Of a DNA stretch of 64,000 nt, positions 11,901 through 22,512 are shown piece by piece. The stretch comes from Isoetes taiwanensis (lineage: Eukaryota > Streptophyta > Lycopodiopsida > Isoetales > Isoetaceae): NCBI GenBank assembly GCA_021234155.1, contig JAJEKV010000124.1, positions 2,129,094 to 2,193,093 on the forward strand, read 5' to 3'. Positions within the stretch are counted from its first letter, which is position 1. Each line of letters begins with the position of its first letter. The position numbers and the translations under genes were made by a program. The notes under the pieces are model-generated. The model had not been told where the DNA came from and searched no databases. It saw nothing but the letters and a program-made list of their open reading frames with translations.

Positions 11901-12690
11901 CATGTTAGTACTTAAAAGTCAAATAATTTATTTTTTTGTCTTTTATGAATTCGGTGATGTGACAATTGAACGCTCTAAATGCTTTACCAACTTGAGTACC
12001 ATTTATGGAATACTTCTCTAATTTTAGACGCTTTTGCTCTTCTATTTGTTTCAATAAATCGGCTATGAGAGATAGCACGTGAAAATGTGCACTACAAAAG
12101 CGATTATGGCACCGTAATGGGATGTACTTTTTGTTGCACCACTATTAGGAACTTCAACCTTGCTTTGTATGTATATTTAACCCAGTTGCAAAGGCAGAAA
12201 GCACGAGGTACCTTTTGCCCTCATGTGAGTCTTTTAACACAATGGCGGGGAGTTAATCTTATAGTTGAGTGGCCCAAGGAAAATAGCATTTGGTTATATA
12301 TAAGAGTATTCAAGGGAGTTTCAAGAAATGTGTTCGTCCAAGTGTTTGTTGTGCTATGGTTTGTTAGCATGTGCTGCATCAATCCTCAGTAGTGTTCCAA
12401 AGCTTTAGCTCATGTCGCCACCCATCTTTGAGGATGCACCTACTAGATCCTTATGGGAAAAGGGAAGTAGAAGTGGCTTGATCTCATGGCCTCCTCTCTC
12501 GAATTTTTAACTCATGCTTTAATGTCCGTGAAAATGTACTAAAAGCGAGCTTTCTCCATAAACATAATGCTACGTAGTTGCATAAACTTAGTGCATGGGC
12601 CAAGTTTTGTGGGTACTATGGAAGTGTGATAATATATTCAAGTTTTAGCAATGCTGGAAGAGGAGCAAAGGATCACTCATGGTTACATTA
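8940..12690. other. Decayed repeats, no convincing gene
   Basis: Open frames are short (at most about 100 codons) and show no recognisable domain. A Lys-rich frame at 8999-9208 and a segment near 9270-9380 reading IIEDLFSEAYKNVMELERLL look protein-like but are cut by stops and unassigned. Two pairs of diverged direct repeats are visible: about 10449-10560 with 11262-11370 (shared GAAATTGTGGTATAAGAAAC and CTTGATTTAAAACCCG), and about 11149-11235 with 11562-11650 (shared GTGCCCCGCAA and ATATATGGCATTTGGA). They point to overlapping old transposon copies. Confidence 0.5.
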
Positions 12691-12696
12691 TTAAGT

Positions 12697-12834
12697 AATA
12701 CAAAGAGTAGCATTACCACTCACATAATAGTTACCAACTTTGGCTAATATATTCGGTGGAATGGTAATACAAAAAGTAGCATTACCACTCACATAATAGA
12801 GTTATCAACTTTGGCTAATATATTCGGTGGAATT
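12697..12834. repeat. About 69-bp direct tandem repeat, two copies
   Basis: TAATACAAA(G/A)AGTAGCATTACC begins each copy and ATATTCGGTGGAAT ends each. The copies differ at a few positions. Confidence 0.85.
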
Positions 12835-13011
12835 AGACTGCTGAAATCAAATGCAGCCATGGTGTTGCATGGCCATGTTTCGTCTTGACATGTTGTGCAA
12901 GTTTGAATACTGCCTAAGATCAATTTTCACAAAGAATGTAATTTCTCAATGTTTATATTCTCCCCTTTGGGTGTCCATTAAAAGAAGATACATATATATT
13001 TCAAACCAATA

Positions 13012-13376
13012 GGGGGGGTGCCCATAATCAGTGCGTTTGTCCAGCTTCCGCCACAGGATTTGTACCAGCTTCTGCTCATAGAAGCCCAAGAACCGTGCAC
13101 CCAGATCACCTGCAATCATGCTTCTTCATAAAAAATGAACTAAAAATAAGGGTGCACGCTAGATGGGCAGGGGGTGAGCGGGGATGGACAGAGATTGGCC
13201 TACTTTGAAGGCTTATAACTCTGATTGTGGACACGCGATTGGCCTGATTTTTGTTTCTATGAACAGATTAGGTCTCAGGCTTTCCGAAACATATCTTTTT
13301 TTCCCTGTTTTGATCAAAAAATCCAAGCCTCCGCTCTGTTCAAACCTTAAACGCACGGTTTATGGGCAGCCCCCCC
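13012..13376. mobile_element. MITE-like element with 28-bp TIRs
   Basis: The left end (13012-13039) is a run of seven G then TGCCCATAATCAGTGCGTTTG. The right end (13349-13376) is its reverse complement with only a few mismatches (AAACGCACGG, TTTATGGGCAG, then seven C). The 365-bp interior has no gene, as expected of a non-autonomous DNA transposon. The G-rich TIR start resembles Harbinger-type ends, but I could not find a clear target-site duplication, so the superfamily is open. Confidence 0.7.
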
Positions 13377-13443
13377 ATCTTAAAGTGGGTGTATGAATGC
13401 AACAAAATAGACAAGCTTTAAAATCCTTTATACTAAGACCCCT

Positions 13444-13720
13444 TCCTCTAATATACACAAAAAAGTGCAAAATTAGTGTTGTTATCTCTTCCTCCAATAT
13501 ATACAAAAAAGTGCAAAATTAGTGACTATTATGTATAATGACATGTCGCCAACTTTATCCATGAATTTCTATATTAGAACGAGGAAGTTCCAAAGTTTAT
13601 AATATAATTCAAGTGAAACTTATCCCAAAATTACAAAGTTCGTTAGAACGAAAAGCTCCGAAGTTCATAATACATTACAAGTGAAGCTCATCTCATTATT
13701 ACAAAGTCAGTTAGTCTCTG
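13444..13720. repeat. Two short direct duplications
   Basis: ACAAAAAAGTGCAAAATTAGTG occurs twice about 48 bp apart (near 13455 and 13503). Immediately after, a roughly 70-bp unit is duplicated (about 13576-13645 and 13646-13716), sharing AGTTCATAATA-like, TTCAAGTGAA-like and TTACAAAGT words. No coding sequence. Confidence 0.65.
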
Positions 13721-13818
13721 TCCGGCGCTTTTCCTCTCTCGGTTCATCTAGATGTACCAAATGTATGCCCAGCAACGCTGGGCACCATTACTAGTTAGTT
13801 ATATGTCTTTTCGTAATC

Positions 13819-13856
13819 ATATATCCAAATTTTCGATAATTAAAATTTGGATATAT
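13819..13856. repeat. Perfect 15-bp hairpin
   Basis: ATATATCCAAATTTT (13819-13833) and AAAATTTGGATATAT (13842-13856) are exact reverse complements around an 8-nt loop. It may be the end of a small foldback element. Function not evident. Confidence 0.85.
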
Positions 13857-13944
13857 TTATACAAGAAATTTACTGCGTCCTACGGTGCATGTCCGAGTTT
13901 TAGCATGTTCCTATGCTGCAAGTTCTTGTCGTGCCCAACATTCT

Positions 13945-14650
13945 AAAAGAATCTTTTAAAAATACTCTAAATTCATAGATTCTCTAAGATTCTACCAAGG
14001 TTCTCTTGGAGGTTTCGTGGAGATTCCTCTAAATTTTATAAGATTCCCTCTAGATTCCATTAGATTTCCGTAGATTCTCCAAGATTCTATGAAGATCCCC
14101 CTAGATTCCCTTAGATTCCCTTAGATCCCTTTAGACTTTATGAGATTGCCCTGGGTTCCCTTACATTATATGAGATTTAAAGAGATTCTATAAAGATTCC
14201 CCTAGATACTCTAAGATTTCATCAACATTTTTTTATTCCCTTAGATTTTATGAAGATTCCCTTAAATCCCCCAGATTTTAAGAGATTCCCTTAGGCTTGT
14301 AAATATTTTCCTAGATTCTCCTACATTTTATAAGATTTTCTTAGATTCGATTAGATTCTTTTGGATTCCTTTACATTCTAGAACTTTTTAGAACATTCTA
14401 AGACTTTCTGGAACATTCTAAGGCTTTCAATATATTCTAGAACTTTCTGGAAGTATTTCCCTAGATTTCCTTACATTCCCCTAGATTCCCCTACATTCTA
14501 GAATATTCTAAAACTTATAAGAACAATTTGGAACTTTCTGGAAGAATTTTCTTAGATCCCCCCTAGATTCTCTTATGTTCTAAACTTTCTAGAAGATTCT
14601 AGAACTTTCTAGAGCCTTCCAGAACATTCTAGAACTTTCTTGAACTAGGT
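13945..14650. repeat. Degenerate 10-bp satellite (TTAGATTCCC drifting to TTCTAGAACT)
   Basis: About 700 bp repeats the decamer TTAGATTCCC with many substitutions, then passes into TTCTAGAACT decamers. In 14587-14644 alternating TTC and GAA triplets fall exactly every 5 bp, twelve in a row with a single deviation (GAG at 14612). That is the geometry of a heat shock element. A looser block occurs at 14376-14452. Confidence 0.8.
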
Positions 14651-14727
14651 AGAATGTTATAGTCTATTTTATCTTAATGGGAACATTACCCTTAAGTATA
14701 TTTGAAACATAGATTATTTATAGAATT

Positions 14728-14797
14728 AATGCTTAGTCTAATGGTTAGAATAGGGGGCTGGGGGGTCAATGGCCAGGGTTCGAATCCCCCACACAAC
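14728..14797 (+). mobile_element. tRNA-derived SINE-like head
   Basis: TTAGTCTAATGGTTAGAAT (about 14733-14750) resembles a pol III A box and D arm, and GGTTCGAATCC (14777-14787) is a perfect B box. The 5' and 3' flanks do not form an acceptor stem and the T stem is weak, so this is a tRNA-like SINE promoter or decayed tRNA, not a working tRNA gene. The Glu/Gly-type D-arm word GTCTAATGGTTAGAAT suggests the ancestor. Confidence 0.6.
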
Positions 14798-14839
14798 ATA
14801 AAAATTTTAAAAGCCTTTTCCTAAGGAATGAGCATTCAA

Positions 14840-15215
14840 CTTGGGCCGTAGGATCTTGGACCCGATCAAGGGTCGAGATTTCACCACGTGACAATAATTA
14901 AAGCAATATGAGCCATAGGATCTATTACATATAATTCCCAAAGTCGATATGTGCCAAGCCACGTGAGCCGTAAGATCTCGGATCAACCTAGACCGTAGGA
15001 TCGATTACATATAATTCCCAAAGCCATTTGCACCGTAGGATGTGTCCCAAAGCAACGTGAGCCGTAGGATCTCGGACCGACGATCAGAATCAGATCAACC
15101 TGGACCGTAGGATCGCTTACATATAATCGGACACAAACTCCCTAGCCATCTGGGCCGTAAGATACGTCCCAAAGCCACGTGAGCCGTAGGATCTCGGATC
15201 AACGGCCGGATTCAG
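14840..15215. repeat. Tandem repeat built on GCCGTAGGATCTCGGA
   Basis: About three diverged units near 100 bp each repeat CACGTGAGCCGTA(A/G)GATCTCGGA, then ACC(T/-)GGACCGTAGGATCG, then TTACATATAAT, then CCAAAGCC. The array directly follows the SINE-like head and may be the body of that element or an adjacent satellite. Confidence 0.75.
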
Positions 15216-15469
15216 GAGGACAAACATAAGAACATATATATGTTATGATAAATGTCATTTCCTTGTTGTTGCCATGAAGATTCTTGTTTTAAATGATTTC
15301 GTTTACGCCCATTGTTATTATTATATTAAACCTATTTCCAAGGAATTTCTTGCTTTTAAAAAAATTTGATTTACCTCTACATATTCCATAAATGTACGTA
15401 CTTTTTTTTATCTTATGGTGTAATAATTTTTTCTTACTCATTGACTAAAAAGGGTGCAATTTGCCTAGG

Positions 15470-18355
15470 TCAATGGTGCCCCTCCAACTCAAGATGGTGA
15501 AAAGAGCAATATCAATGAAAAACCAACTCCTAGCAAGAATGTTGAAGAAAAACAATTAGTCCTCTATAGTAGGGTGCAATGGAGGAACAAGAAGGTGAGA
15601 ATCATGCACAAGTGCAACAAGGAAATAGTAGGCCAAGGAGTCATTGTGCTAGCGGATCCCTGGTCAAGTTTGTTAATGATGAAAGGCTAGGGAAGACAAT
15701 ATTGGTATTGCAATTTCGATGTTGGAAGACAATTGGAAAGGTAAAGGTTTGGGTGACAAGGAATGTTTTGGTTGTGTCAAGCAATTGGAGGTTCCTTGCA
15801 TCATGACATGGCCTATAAGTAGTGTTCAATTTGTGGAGGATTATATTTTTCCAGAGCACGAGGTTGTTGGGGACAATGATTGTCTTGATATTGATCCATT
15901 GGCAGTTGGAACTCTAAACCTAGGCAAAAGGGGAGAAGTATCAGTTGCCAGACATTATCCTAGCAAAAGAGCCAAGTTGATTAGTGACACCAAACGTGAG
16001 ACAATGGTGAAGGTTAGGGGCTCAGATTGTTGTTGGAGTGATTGTATGCAATTCTTCACAATAGAACAATTGGTGGAAGCAAGAGCCACTTTTCAAGAGT
16101 ACACTGTTGATGAGAGGAGGACCTACATGTACACAATCTTGAGCATGCACTTCAAGATGAAAGAAACCCAAACAAAAAAGATACCCTTTGCTAGGCAAAT
16201 GGATATGTGCAAAAGCATGGCGTAGTATCCATGCAATTCCAACTTCTTCATGGCATAATTGGCAAAAAAAAAAATGGGAACGGGATTGCTTTACATGGAA
16301 ATAATGGTTTGTTGAGACCAACAGCTAGGACCCCGGCTGCCGGGGAGATATTTGAAAAATATATTGATTTCAATCGCGAGTCTATGCCACACAAAAAGCG
16401 AGAAGGGATGAAAAGGGAAGAGCAGTTGTTGAGAAAAGGTTGCCATCACATTGTACTCAAAAAGAGTATTTTGGAAGAAGTGAATTCCCTACTTGAGAAT
16501 TGGGAATTCTTCCAATATCCCAACCTAGCTTTAGTAGGTTATGGAAGAAGCATTTCAATCATGTCACCATAGCAACTTCAAACAACTCGCAAAAGTGCAA
16601 TTTATGTGCTAAGTTGAAGGAGACTCTTGATAAGACTGTGCAACCTAGTCAAAGGGCTAGGATAAGGGAGCATATGAAGGACCATATGGTGACCAACTAT
16701 CATGTAGATCATGTTATTGGATGTGGAGGACTTTATCTGCATTGGAACCCAATAACTATTTATGTATTATACATGACAAGATGGACCAGCAAAAGACTTG
16801 TCTTCCACAATTCAAGTACATACCAAAGTCATGTGGAAGATCATACCCTTCTGAGATCTCAATGATTTGGGGCAATCTTGCATGGGCGAGAATCAAACCT
16901 ACTATGGCCATTTTAGTTTGGAGTTGTGGAGTGATGGTCCAGATTTTCATATTGGGAGTATCATGAGGTGTTTGAGAAACTATGAAAATGGATACAATGG
17001 TCACCTCCAGGACCTTCAGACTAGCCAGGCACTACATAGAGCATTGTTAGATGGAAACCCTAACAATATTGAAAAGTTCAGCAAGGCAAGGTTTAGGAAG
17101 CATGGGTCTAATGAACATGTTGGAGCTTCAACTTCACGTGCTAAACCTCAAGATCTACCCAAAAGGTTTCTCTTGCAACTTGATAATTGTGCTGGCCAAA
17201 ATAAGAACAGTGGATGTTTTCTTTCCTATCCTACTTAACAAATGTGGGAATATTTGAAAGAGTTAATTTAGGGTTTCTTATGCCCTAAGCATACCCATGA
17301 GGATGTGGATGCATTATTTGGCAAATATAGTTGTATACTGAAGCGAAGAACAAAGACCAACTTTCCTAGGCTAATGGAAATCTCGCATGAATGCACTACT
17401 CCAAACCCTATAGCTTCTCTCATAGAAGAAGTGCCCGATTGGAAGAGCTTTGTGGATGGTTATACATTGGATCTTGAAGGTCATTCCGGGCCTCTGCAGT
17501 TCACTTTTGGGTGAGAGATGGGATTCCAATCTTCCAATGGAAGATGAGACCTTCGTGAGGATGAGTGGAGAGGAGGGGAGGAAATATGGCGTAAAGATGA
17601 GAATGGCAAGCCTATGATACCTCTAGGTCAACCAAAAGCTTTAAAACCCTCTTTGAAGAAGTGAAGCAATTGGGATTGACTAAGGAAGGAATCCAAGACT
17701 ATATAAAGCATTGGCAAACCAATCCAGATGACACCAACCGTGCCTTGGTGGCTTACTGGAAGAAGGTGATTAACCTGTTGGGGGAGATAGACACATCCTC
17801 AGATGAATTGAAAGAAGGGTGGTTGCCTAAGACTAGGTGGAAGACCTTAGCAGGTGCTGAGGATTTTGATGACACTGTAAGTAGCATTCGCAAGCAATAT
17901 GCTCCTCCTCCTTCTGACAAACACTATGTTGGTCCTAAGAACAATAGGCCAAAGTTTCTAGGCATGGATGCTTATGAACCTTCCACTGACTTGGAATGCC
18001 ACCAATTTGTGGTAGTAAAGCCATCAGATTTAGATACATATCCAGTGTGGTTGGGGTTCACTATCTCTGATATTTGCAAAGAAGAAGGTAATATTAACTT
18101 CAACCATGTGCGGGTGGAATGGTGGTGTCCAGTGCATCAGTTGACCAACGTATCGGATAAAGAAAGGTACTCAGATTGTTGGACAAAGAGATGGAGGAGA
18201 AATCCGAGTGATCCTGATCTTTGGCTAGACTATGAAAGTGTTTTGTACTCATGGACTCCAAACACTATTCCAGCTAGAAATGCGAGAATTACAATACCTC
18301 AGGATGTCAGGAAGAAGGCTATGATATCATTGGGGGTGCTTGAAGAAAGTTGAAT
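15470..18355 (+). pseudogene. DUF7869-type transposase-like gene, broken
   Basis: Successive frames read one protein with at least five frame changes or stops. A Cys-rich N-terminal part (DCCWSDCMQFFTIEQLVEAR, about 16024) resembles the usual opening of this family. A middle part (KCNLCAKLKE, about 16590) follows. The core has LLQLDNCAGQNKNSG (about 17172), then LGFLM-like sequence and HTHEDVDALFGKYS (about 17290). The open C-terminal part at 17661-18353 (230 codons) includes YPVWLGFTISDI and VRVEWWCPVH. Acidic residues in LDNCAGQNKN and HTHEDVD fit a DDE/RNase-H-like transposase core, known in DUF7869 proteins of plants and animals. It ends 190 bp before the gypsy element. Confidence 0.65.
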
Positions 18356-18544
18356 AACTATGTAAATTTTTGTTATCACGTTTTTATGATATGGTGCTAT
18401 ATTGTGAAATATTGACTATTTTGTAAATAACATGATATTACGTTTTCATAATTTTGAGGTGAAATGTGTGAATTTGAATATGCTACTAAAAACATGCAAT
18501 ATAAAATTTGTCCCAAAATTAAGACATAAACCCAATTTAATTGA
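18356..18544. other. AT-rich junction between two transposons
   Basis: This AT-rich spacer joins the end of the DUF7869-type gene to the interior of a gypsy gag gene. No LTR, primer-binding site or N-terminal gag lies upstream, so the gypsy element begins at a truncation near 18540. Confidence 0.6.
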
Positions 18545-19345
18545 ATGATGGTTCTGCGTCCCAAGTCTTTGGAACAGGCCATTGAATTGGTCAATCACTC
18601 GGTCAATGTTTCTTCTAGGGGTGTTGCTCTCCAGGAACTCCCCTTCATGCCCCCCGTCATGGTTCCCCAGAACTCTGTTCAGCCTCAGCAAGCAAATCCA
18701 CAACGCGCTCACATCTGGTGTACTATTTGTAAATATCAAGGTCATCTGGCAAATGAATGCAACTCCTCCAATGGACCTCCTCATTGTAAACGATGCAATA
18801 TGTGCAATCACGCCACGGAAGAATGCACTCGTTCTCATCCTACACCTTTTCGCAATAAAATGGTCTTTCAAGTCCAGACCACGCCTCAACAACAACCGTC
18901 CTATCAGCCTCAGCAATATCAGTCTCAACCACCGCAGCAGTATCAACAAACGCAGCAATCTCAGCAGCCACGGGGACAAGGCAATCGTCCTCCCTTTGAT
19001 CCTTCTAAGGCTCAATGTTATCACTGTCATGAATGGGGTCACACCACCACGGCCTGTCCTCAACTTCCTCAACTTCAAGTCCAACTTCCAGGTTCAAATC
19101 AACCTGCTTCTGTCCGCCTCACGGCCTACCAACTGTGGGTAGCAAATGGCAAACAAGGCCCCCGTCCTGTTTTGCGGAAGCCTCCACGGCCGCCTCAACA
19201 ACAGCGACCTCACCAGGCCGCCTCTACATCCAATCCTATGGACCAACAAGCTCAAGAAGAGATTTATCAGGCCCTCAACCCTCCAGTCCAGCAGTCTAAT
19301 TGGTTGGTCTCGTTGCGCGTCACACTCGGGCTTCACGCCCTTTGA
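18545..19345 (+). CDS. gag: Gag C-terminal half with CCHC zinc knuckles (partial)
   Basis: The 266-codon frame begins inside gag (RPKSLEQAIEL resembles the end of a gag core). It carries three Cys/His clusters: CTICKYQGHLANEC (a CCHC knuckle), CKRCNMCNHATEEC, and CYHCHEWGHTTTAC (CCHC). A Gln/Pro-rich linker separates the second and third. These knuckles bind the element's RNA for packaging. The first ATG at 18545 is not the true start, since the N-terminal half is missing. The protease frame takes over in the -1 frame at about 19300-19345. No canonical slippery heptamer is obvious, so an indel is as likely as a programmed frameshift. Confidence 0.85.
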   Translation: MMVLRPKSLEQAIELVNHSVNVSSRGVALQELPFMPPVMVPQNSVQPQQANPQRAHIWCTICKYQGHLANECNSSNGPPHCKRCNMCNHATEECTRSHPTPFRNKMVFQVQTTPQQQPSYQPQQYQSQPPQQYQQTQQSQQPRGQGNRPPFDPSKAQCYHCHEWGHTTTACPQLPQLQVQLPGSNQPASVRLTAYQLWVANGKQGPRPVLRKPPRPPQQQRPHQAASTSNPMDQQAQEEIYQALNPPVQQSNWLVSLRVTLGLHAL

Positions 19346-20820
19346 CCATCATTCCTCATGACACGCAACCTGCTTTTGCTGTGGAAACTGTCCCTCATGA
19401 AGAAGATAAAAAAGTTCATTTTGCACCTGATCTTGACAAACTCATGCCTCACGTCATGCCTAAAGTGAGACAAAGTATTCTGAAACTCATGCAGGCTGCG
19501 GAAGGTTGCACCTTGGCCAATGTTCACGCCACCACTCGGGCTCAACAGCGTCAGGCAGCGCCGTCATCATCCACCAGCGCACGCTCCCAGCCATATCCAA
19601 ACATTGCTGCTGAGGTCGAGCTTCTCAAAGAAGTCTCTGCTTCTTTACCACAGACTCCGGCTCCACTGGACTCTGCGGACCCTTTTTCACATGTTCCTTT
19701 GGAACTTCAGGAAGAACTTGCCAAGATCAAGATTCCTTTGAGCCTGGCCACCATTTTGAAACTCTGTCCGGCTCTCAAAGATCAGTTACCTCTTCCCACG
19801 GTTCTGGTTGGAGCTGTTGCAACTTCAACACCCACGGTGCATGCCACGGTGGGCAATCAGCAAGTCAATCATGTCCAAATTGATGGTGGTAGTGCAGTCA
19901 ATCTCATTACTGATAAACTCCGGAAGCAACTGGGCATCAAACAATTATACCGTGCCCCTTATGATATCAAGTTGGCAAATGGCCATATCACGCGTCCTCA
20001 AGGTGTCACCCCTCTTCTCCACATCAGCATTGGTGATCTCCAATTCCCCTTGGAATTTGGTGTTTGGAAAGCTGGAGAAGATCCGGGTGACTATGAAATG
20101 CTGGTGGGACGACCTTTTCTCCGACAGGCAAAGAGTATTCATTACTGGGCCACGGACCAACTTGTTATCACTGATGGCCATCTCAATGCCACAATGGATT
20201 TGGAAACTGGCCAATTAATCTCTGTCGAGAATGCTGAACCTTCCATCTCTGACACTGACTCTGAAGAAGCCCAAAATATTTATCATGTTCAAGCTCCTCC
20301 AGCAGGACTCCCTCTCTCATCTTACCCTGAGTATGTTGATTCTTGGGGTGACATGACGCTAGATCAGGACCAGGCTGTGGCCGCTCTTTTGGACCCTTAC
20401 CTGGCTTCCTGCAATCGTATTCAACGTCTTGATCATTTTTCTGACCCACTTTCTTCTTCAGAGCCCGTTGATGTTCATGCAGTCATGAAGCAACCCTTGC
20501 TTGATGACGCTCAGCAGCCTCTCTTCTTCACCACGCAAAATGCTGCTCCTCCCGTCATGCTTCAGCCTCCTGCTCATCAGGTTCAAGACACGGAGGTTGT
20601 TCCTCACATTCAAACTCCCGAAGTGGAAATCGTGGACATTGGAAACAATCAACCAGTCTGCTTAGCTGCTCAACTTCCACCACCCTATAAAGCACGCGCG
20701 GTGACGCTGTTCAAGAAATTCAAACATATTTTTGCTTGGAGTTACAAAGACCTTCGAGGTATCAAAAAAGAATTGGGGGAACTCACAATTCCTACCAAAT
20801 CTGATGCACGCCCAATCTAG
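19330..20820 (+). CDS. Retropepsin-like protease and pol N-terminal region
   Basis: The frame from about 19300 encodes an aspartic protease. VQIDGGSAVNLIT holds the active-site Asp (codon at 19882) in the DGGS form that I recall from some plant gypsy elements, and LVGRPFL is the second protease signature (flap/C-terminal region). After a linker of about 200 residues it reaches the pre-RT segment, and an in-frame TAG at 20818-20820 ends it just before QRQYRLNPNY, where RT begins in the same frame. The TAG therefore splits protease from RT. The upstream 50 codons overlap gag in another frame. Confidence 0.85.
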   Translation, partial: ASRPLTIIPHDTQPAFAVETVPHEEDKKVHFAPDLDKLMPHVMPKVRQSILKLMQAAEGCTLANVHATTRAQQRQAAPSSSTSARSQPYPNIAAEVELLKEVSASLPQTPAPLDSADPFSHVPLELQEELAKIKIPLSLATILKLCPALKDQLPLPTVLVGAVATSTPTVHATVGNQQVNHVQIDGGSAVNLITDKLRKQLGIKQLYRAPYDIKLANGHITRPQGVTPLLHISIGDLQFPLEFGVWKAGEDPGDYEMLVGRPFLRQAKSIHYWATDQLVITDGHLNATMDLETGQLISVENAEPSISDTDSEEAQNIYHVQAPPAGLPLSSYPEYVDSWGDMTLDQDQAVAALLDPYLASCNRIQRLDHFSDPLSSSEPVDVHAVMKQPLLDDAQQPLFFTTQNAAPPVMLQPPAHQVQDTEVVPHIQTPEVEIVDIGNNQPVCLAAQLPPPYKARAVTLFKKFKHIFAWSYKDLRGIKKELGELTIPTKSDARPI

Positions 20821-21882
20821 CAACGACAGTACAGGCTCAACCCAAATTACCGTGACCGCGTCAAGGCTGAAATTGACAAACTCTTGGCTGCTGGCCTAAT
20901 TTATGAGGTCAAACATTCTGAATGGGTGAGCCCCATCGTCATTGCTCTCAAACACAATGGTAAGATCCGCGTTTGCGTGGATTACAGAAAACTCAATCAA
21001 GCCACGGAGCGCGATCACTTTCCGCTTCCCTTCACTGACCAGGTTCTTGAAGAAGTTGCTGGTCATGAGATGTACTCTTTCATGGATGGTTTTTCTGGGT
21101 ACAATCAAATTTCTATCAAGCAAGAAGATCAACTCAAAACTACCTTCACCACCTCGTGGGGCACTTTTGCCTACAAGGTGGTCCCTTTTGGTTTGTCAAA
21201 CTCTCCTTCAACCTTTCAGCGCATTATGCTCTCTGTCTTTCAAGACTTTATGAAGGATAAACCTTTTCTTCAGATCTTCCAAGATGATTTTTCTGCCTCC
21301 AGTTCCATGGATGATCACTTGGACAAATTGGAGCTTGTCTTTCAAAAATGTGATGAATCTGGCATTAGTCTCAATCCTGAGAAGTGCACTTTCTGCGTCA
21401 CCTCAGGTGTTCTGTTGGGTCATGTGGTTAGTAAAGAAGGCATCACCACGGATCCCGCTAAAATCAGTTGTGTACTAAAAGCTCAAGCACCGTCAAATAT
21501 CAAAGAGACACGCTCTTTCCTGGGTAAGGTCAATTACTATTCTACCTTCATTCCTGGACTTGCAGCTATCGCTGACCCCATTCATAAACTCACGGGTGAT
21601 GAATCCACTTGGGCTTGGAATTCCCAAGCGGAAGCTGCTTTTCAGAAGTTGAAGCTGTTACTTACTCAGGCCCCGGTCCTTGTTCCTCCTCAATGGGACA
21701 AGCCCTTCCACGTTCATGTGACGTCTCTGCTTTTGCCATTGGTGCTGTTCTCTCTCAGGCCTATGATGACACCACGGATAAACCCATCCGCTATGCCAGC
21801 CGGAAACTCAATTGCTGAGCGCAACTATTCTACCACGGAACGGGAAGCTTTGGGCTTAGTTTTCTGTGTCCAACGTTTCTGA
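20821..21882 (+). pseudogene. Reverse transcriptase and start of RNase H, interrupted
   Basis: Continuing in frame after the TAG, the RT palm and fingers are clear: VCVDYRKLNQATERDHFPLP, SFMDGFSGYNQISI (first catalytic Asp), FGLSNSPSTFQ, and the catalytic box at 21277-21288, which reads F-Q-D-D instead of the usual (Y/F)-(L/V/M)-D-D. SFLGKVNYY and the connection follow. RNase H starts out of frame: the protein CDVSAFAIGAVLSQ lies in another frame at 21720-21812, bounded by a 1-nt loss and a compensating gain. The original frame then resumes at SIAERNYSTTEREAL and stops at TGA 21880-21882 (an Arg codon in relatives, so a CGA to TGA change). Not functional. Confidence 0.85.
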
Positions 21883-22512
21883 CATCATTTGTTTGGAAGC
21901 CAGATCAAGTTCTTTGTTGATCATCAAGCTCTTCTTTATTTGATCAACAAAGCCACGCCCACGGGACGAATTGCTCGTTGGGTCCTTCTTCTGCAAGAAT
22001 TCGCTCCCTTCGAAATTGTTCACAAGGCAGGCAAGTCTCATGTTGTACCTGATTATCTTTCACGCATCCACACGGACGATCCCTCCACGGGTGTTTCTGA
22101 TGCCTTTCCAGACGCTCAATTATTCCTGGTCACGGCCACGCCCCATTGGTTTCACAACTTTCAGCAATATCTTCTCACTGGTGCTCTTCCTCAAGAAGAT
22201 CCGACGCTCTCTCCAGACAAGCTTCGCTCCCGTCGCCGTCAATTTCTCAGAGAAGTCCGTGACTACACTATGGTTGCTGGCCATTTGTACAAACGCGGTA
22301 AAGACATGGTCCTCCGTCGTTGTGTCCTCCCTCATGAGGTGCCCGATATTGTTCGACAAGCCCACGACGGGCTTGGTGGTGGTCATTTTAGTGGTGACGC
22401 CACGGCACGCCAAATTCTTTTGGCGTGGATACTTCCGCCCACGCTCTTCAAAGATGCCCACGCTTATGCTCGCCGCGGTGACGCGAAAATGTGGGGAAAG
22501 CCCACGTTGTGA
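21883..22512 (+). pseudogene. RNase H C-terminal part and integrase zinc-binding region
   Basis: In frame after the TGA come HHLFGSQIKFFVDHQALLYL and ATPTGRIARWVLLLQEF, then VPDYLSRI, closing the RNase H domain. The integrase N-terminal zinc region follows: His residues in AHDGLGGGHFSGDATARQIL are present. The Cys pair after AYARR is damaged (G in place of C, then a frame change near 22490), and a TGA closes this frame at 22510-22512. The integrase core continues in a different frame that opens further upstream. Confidence 0.8.

Noticed and set aside
14728-14797. Functional tRNA gene
   Set aside because: The B box is perfect, but no acceptor stem forms and the T stem is weak. A SINE head or decayed tRNA fits better.
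19300-19345. Programmed gag-pro frameshift
   Set aside because: The frame changes by -1, but no canonical slippery heptamer is evident, and indels elsewhere in the element make mutation the simpler cause.
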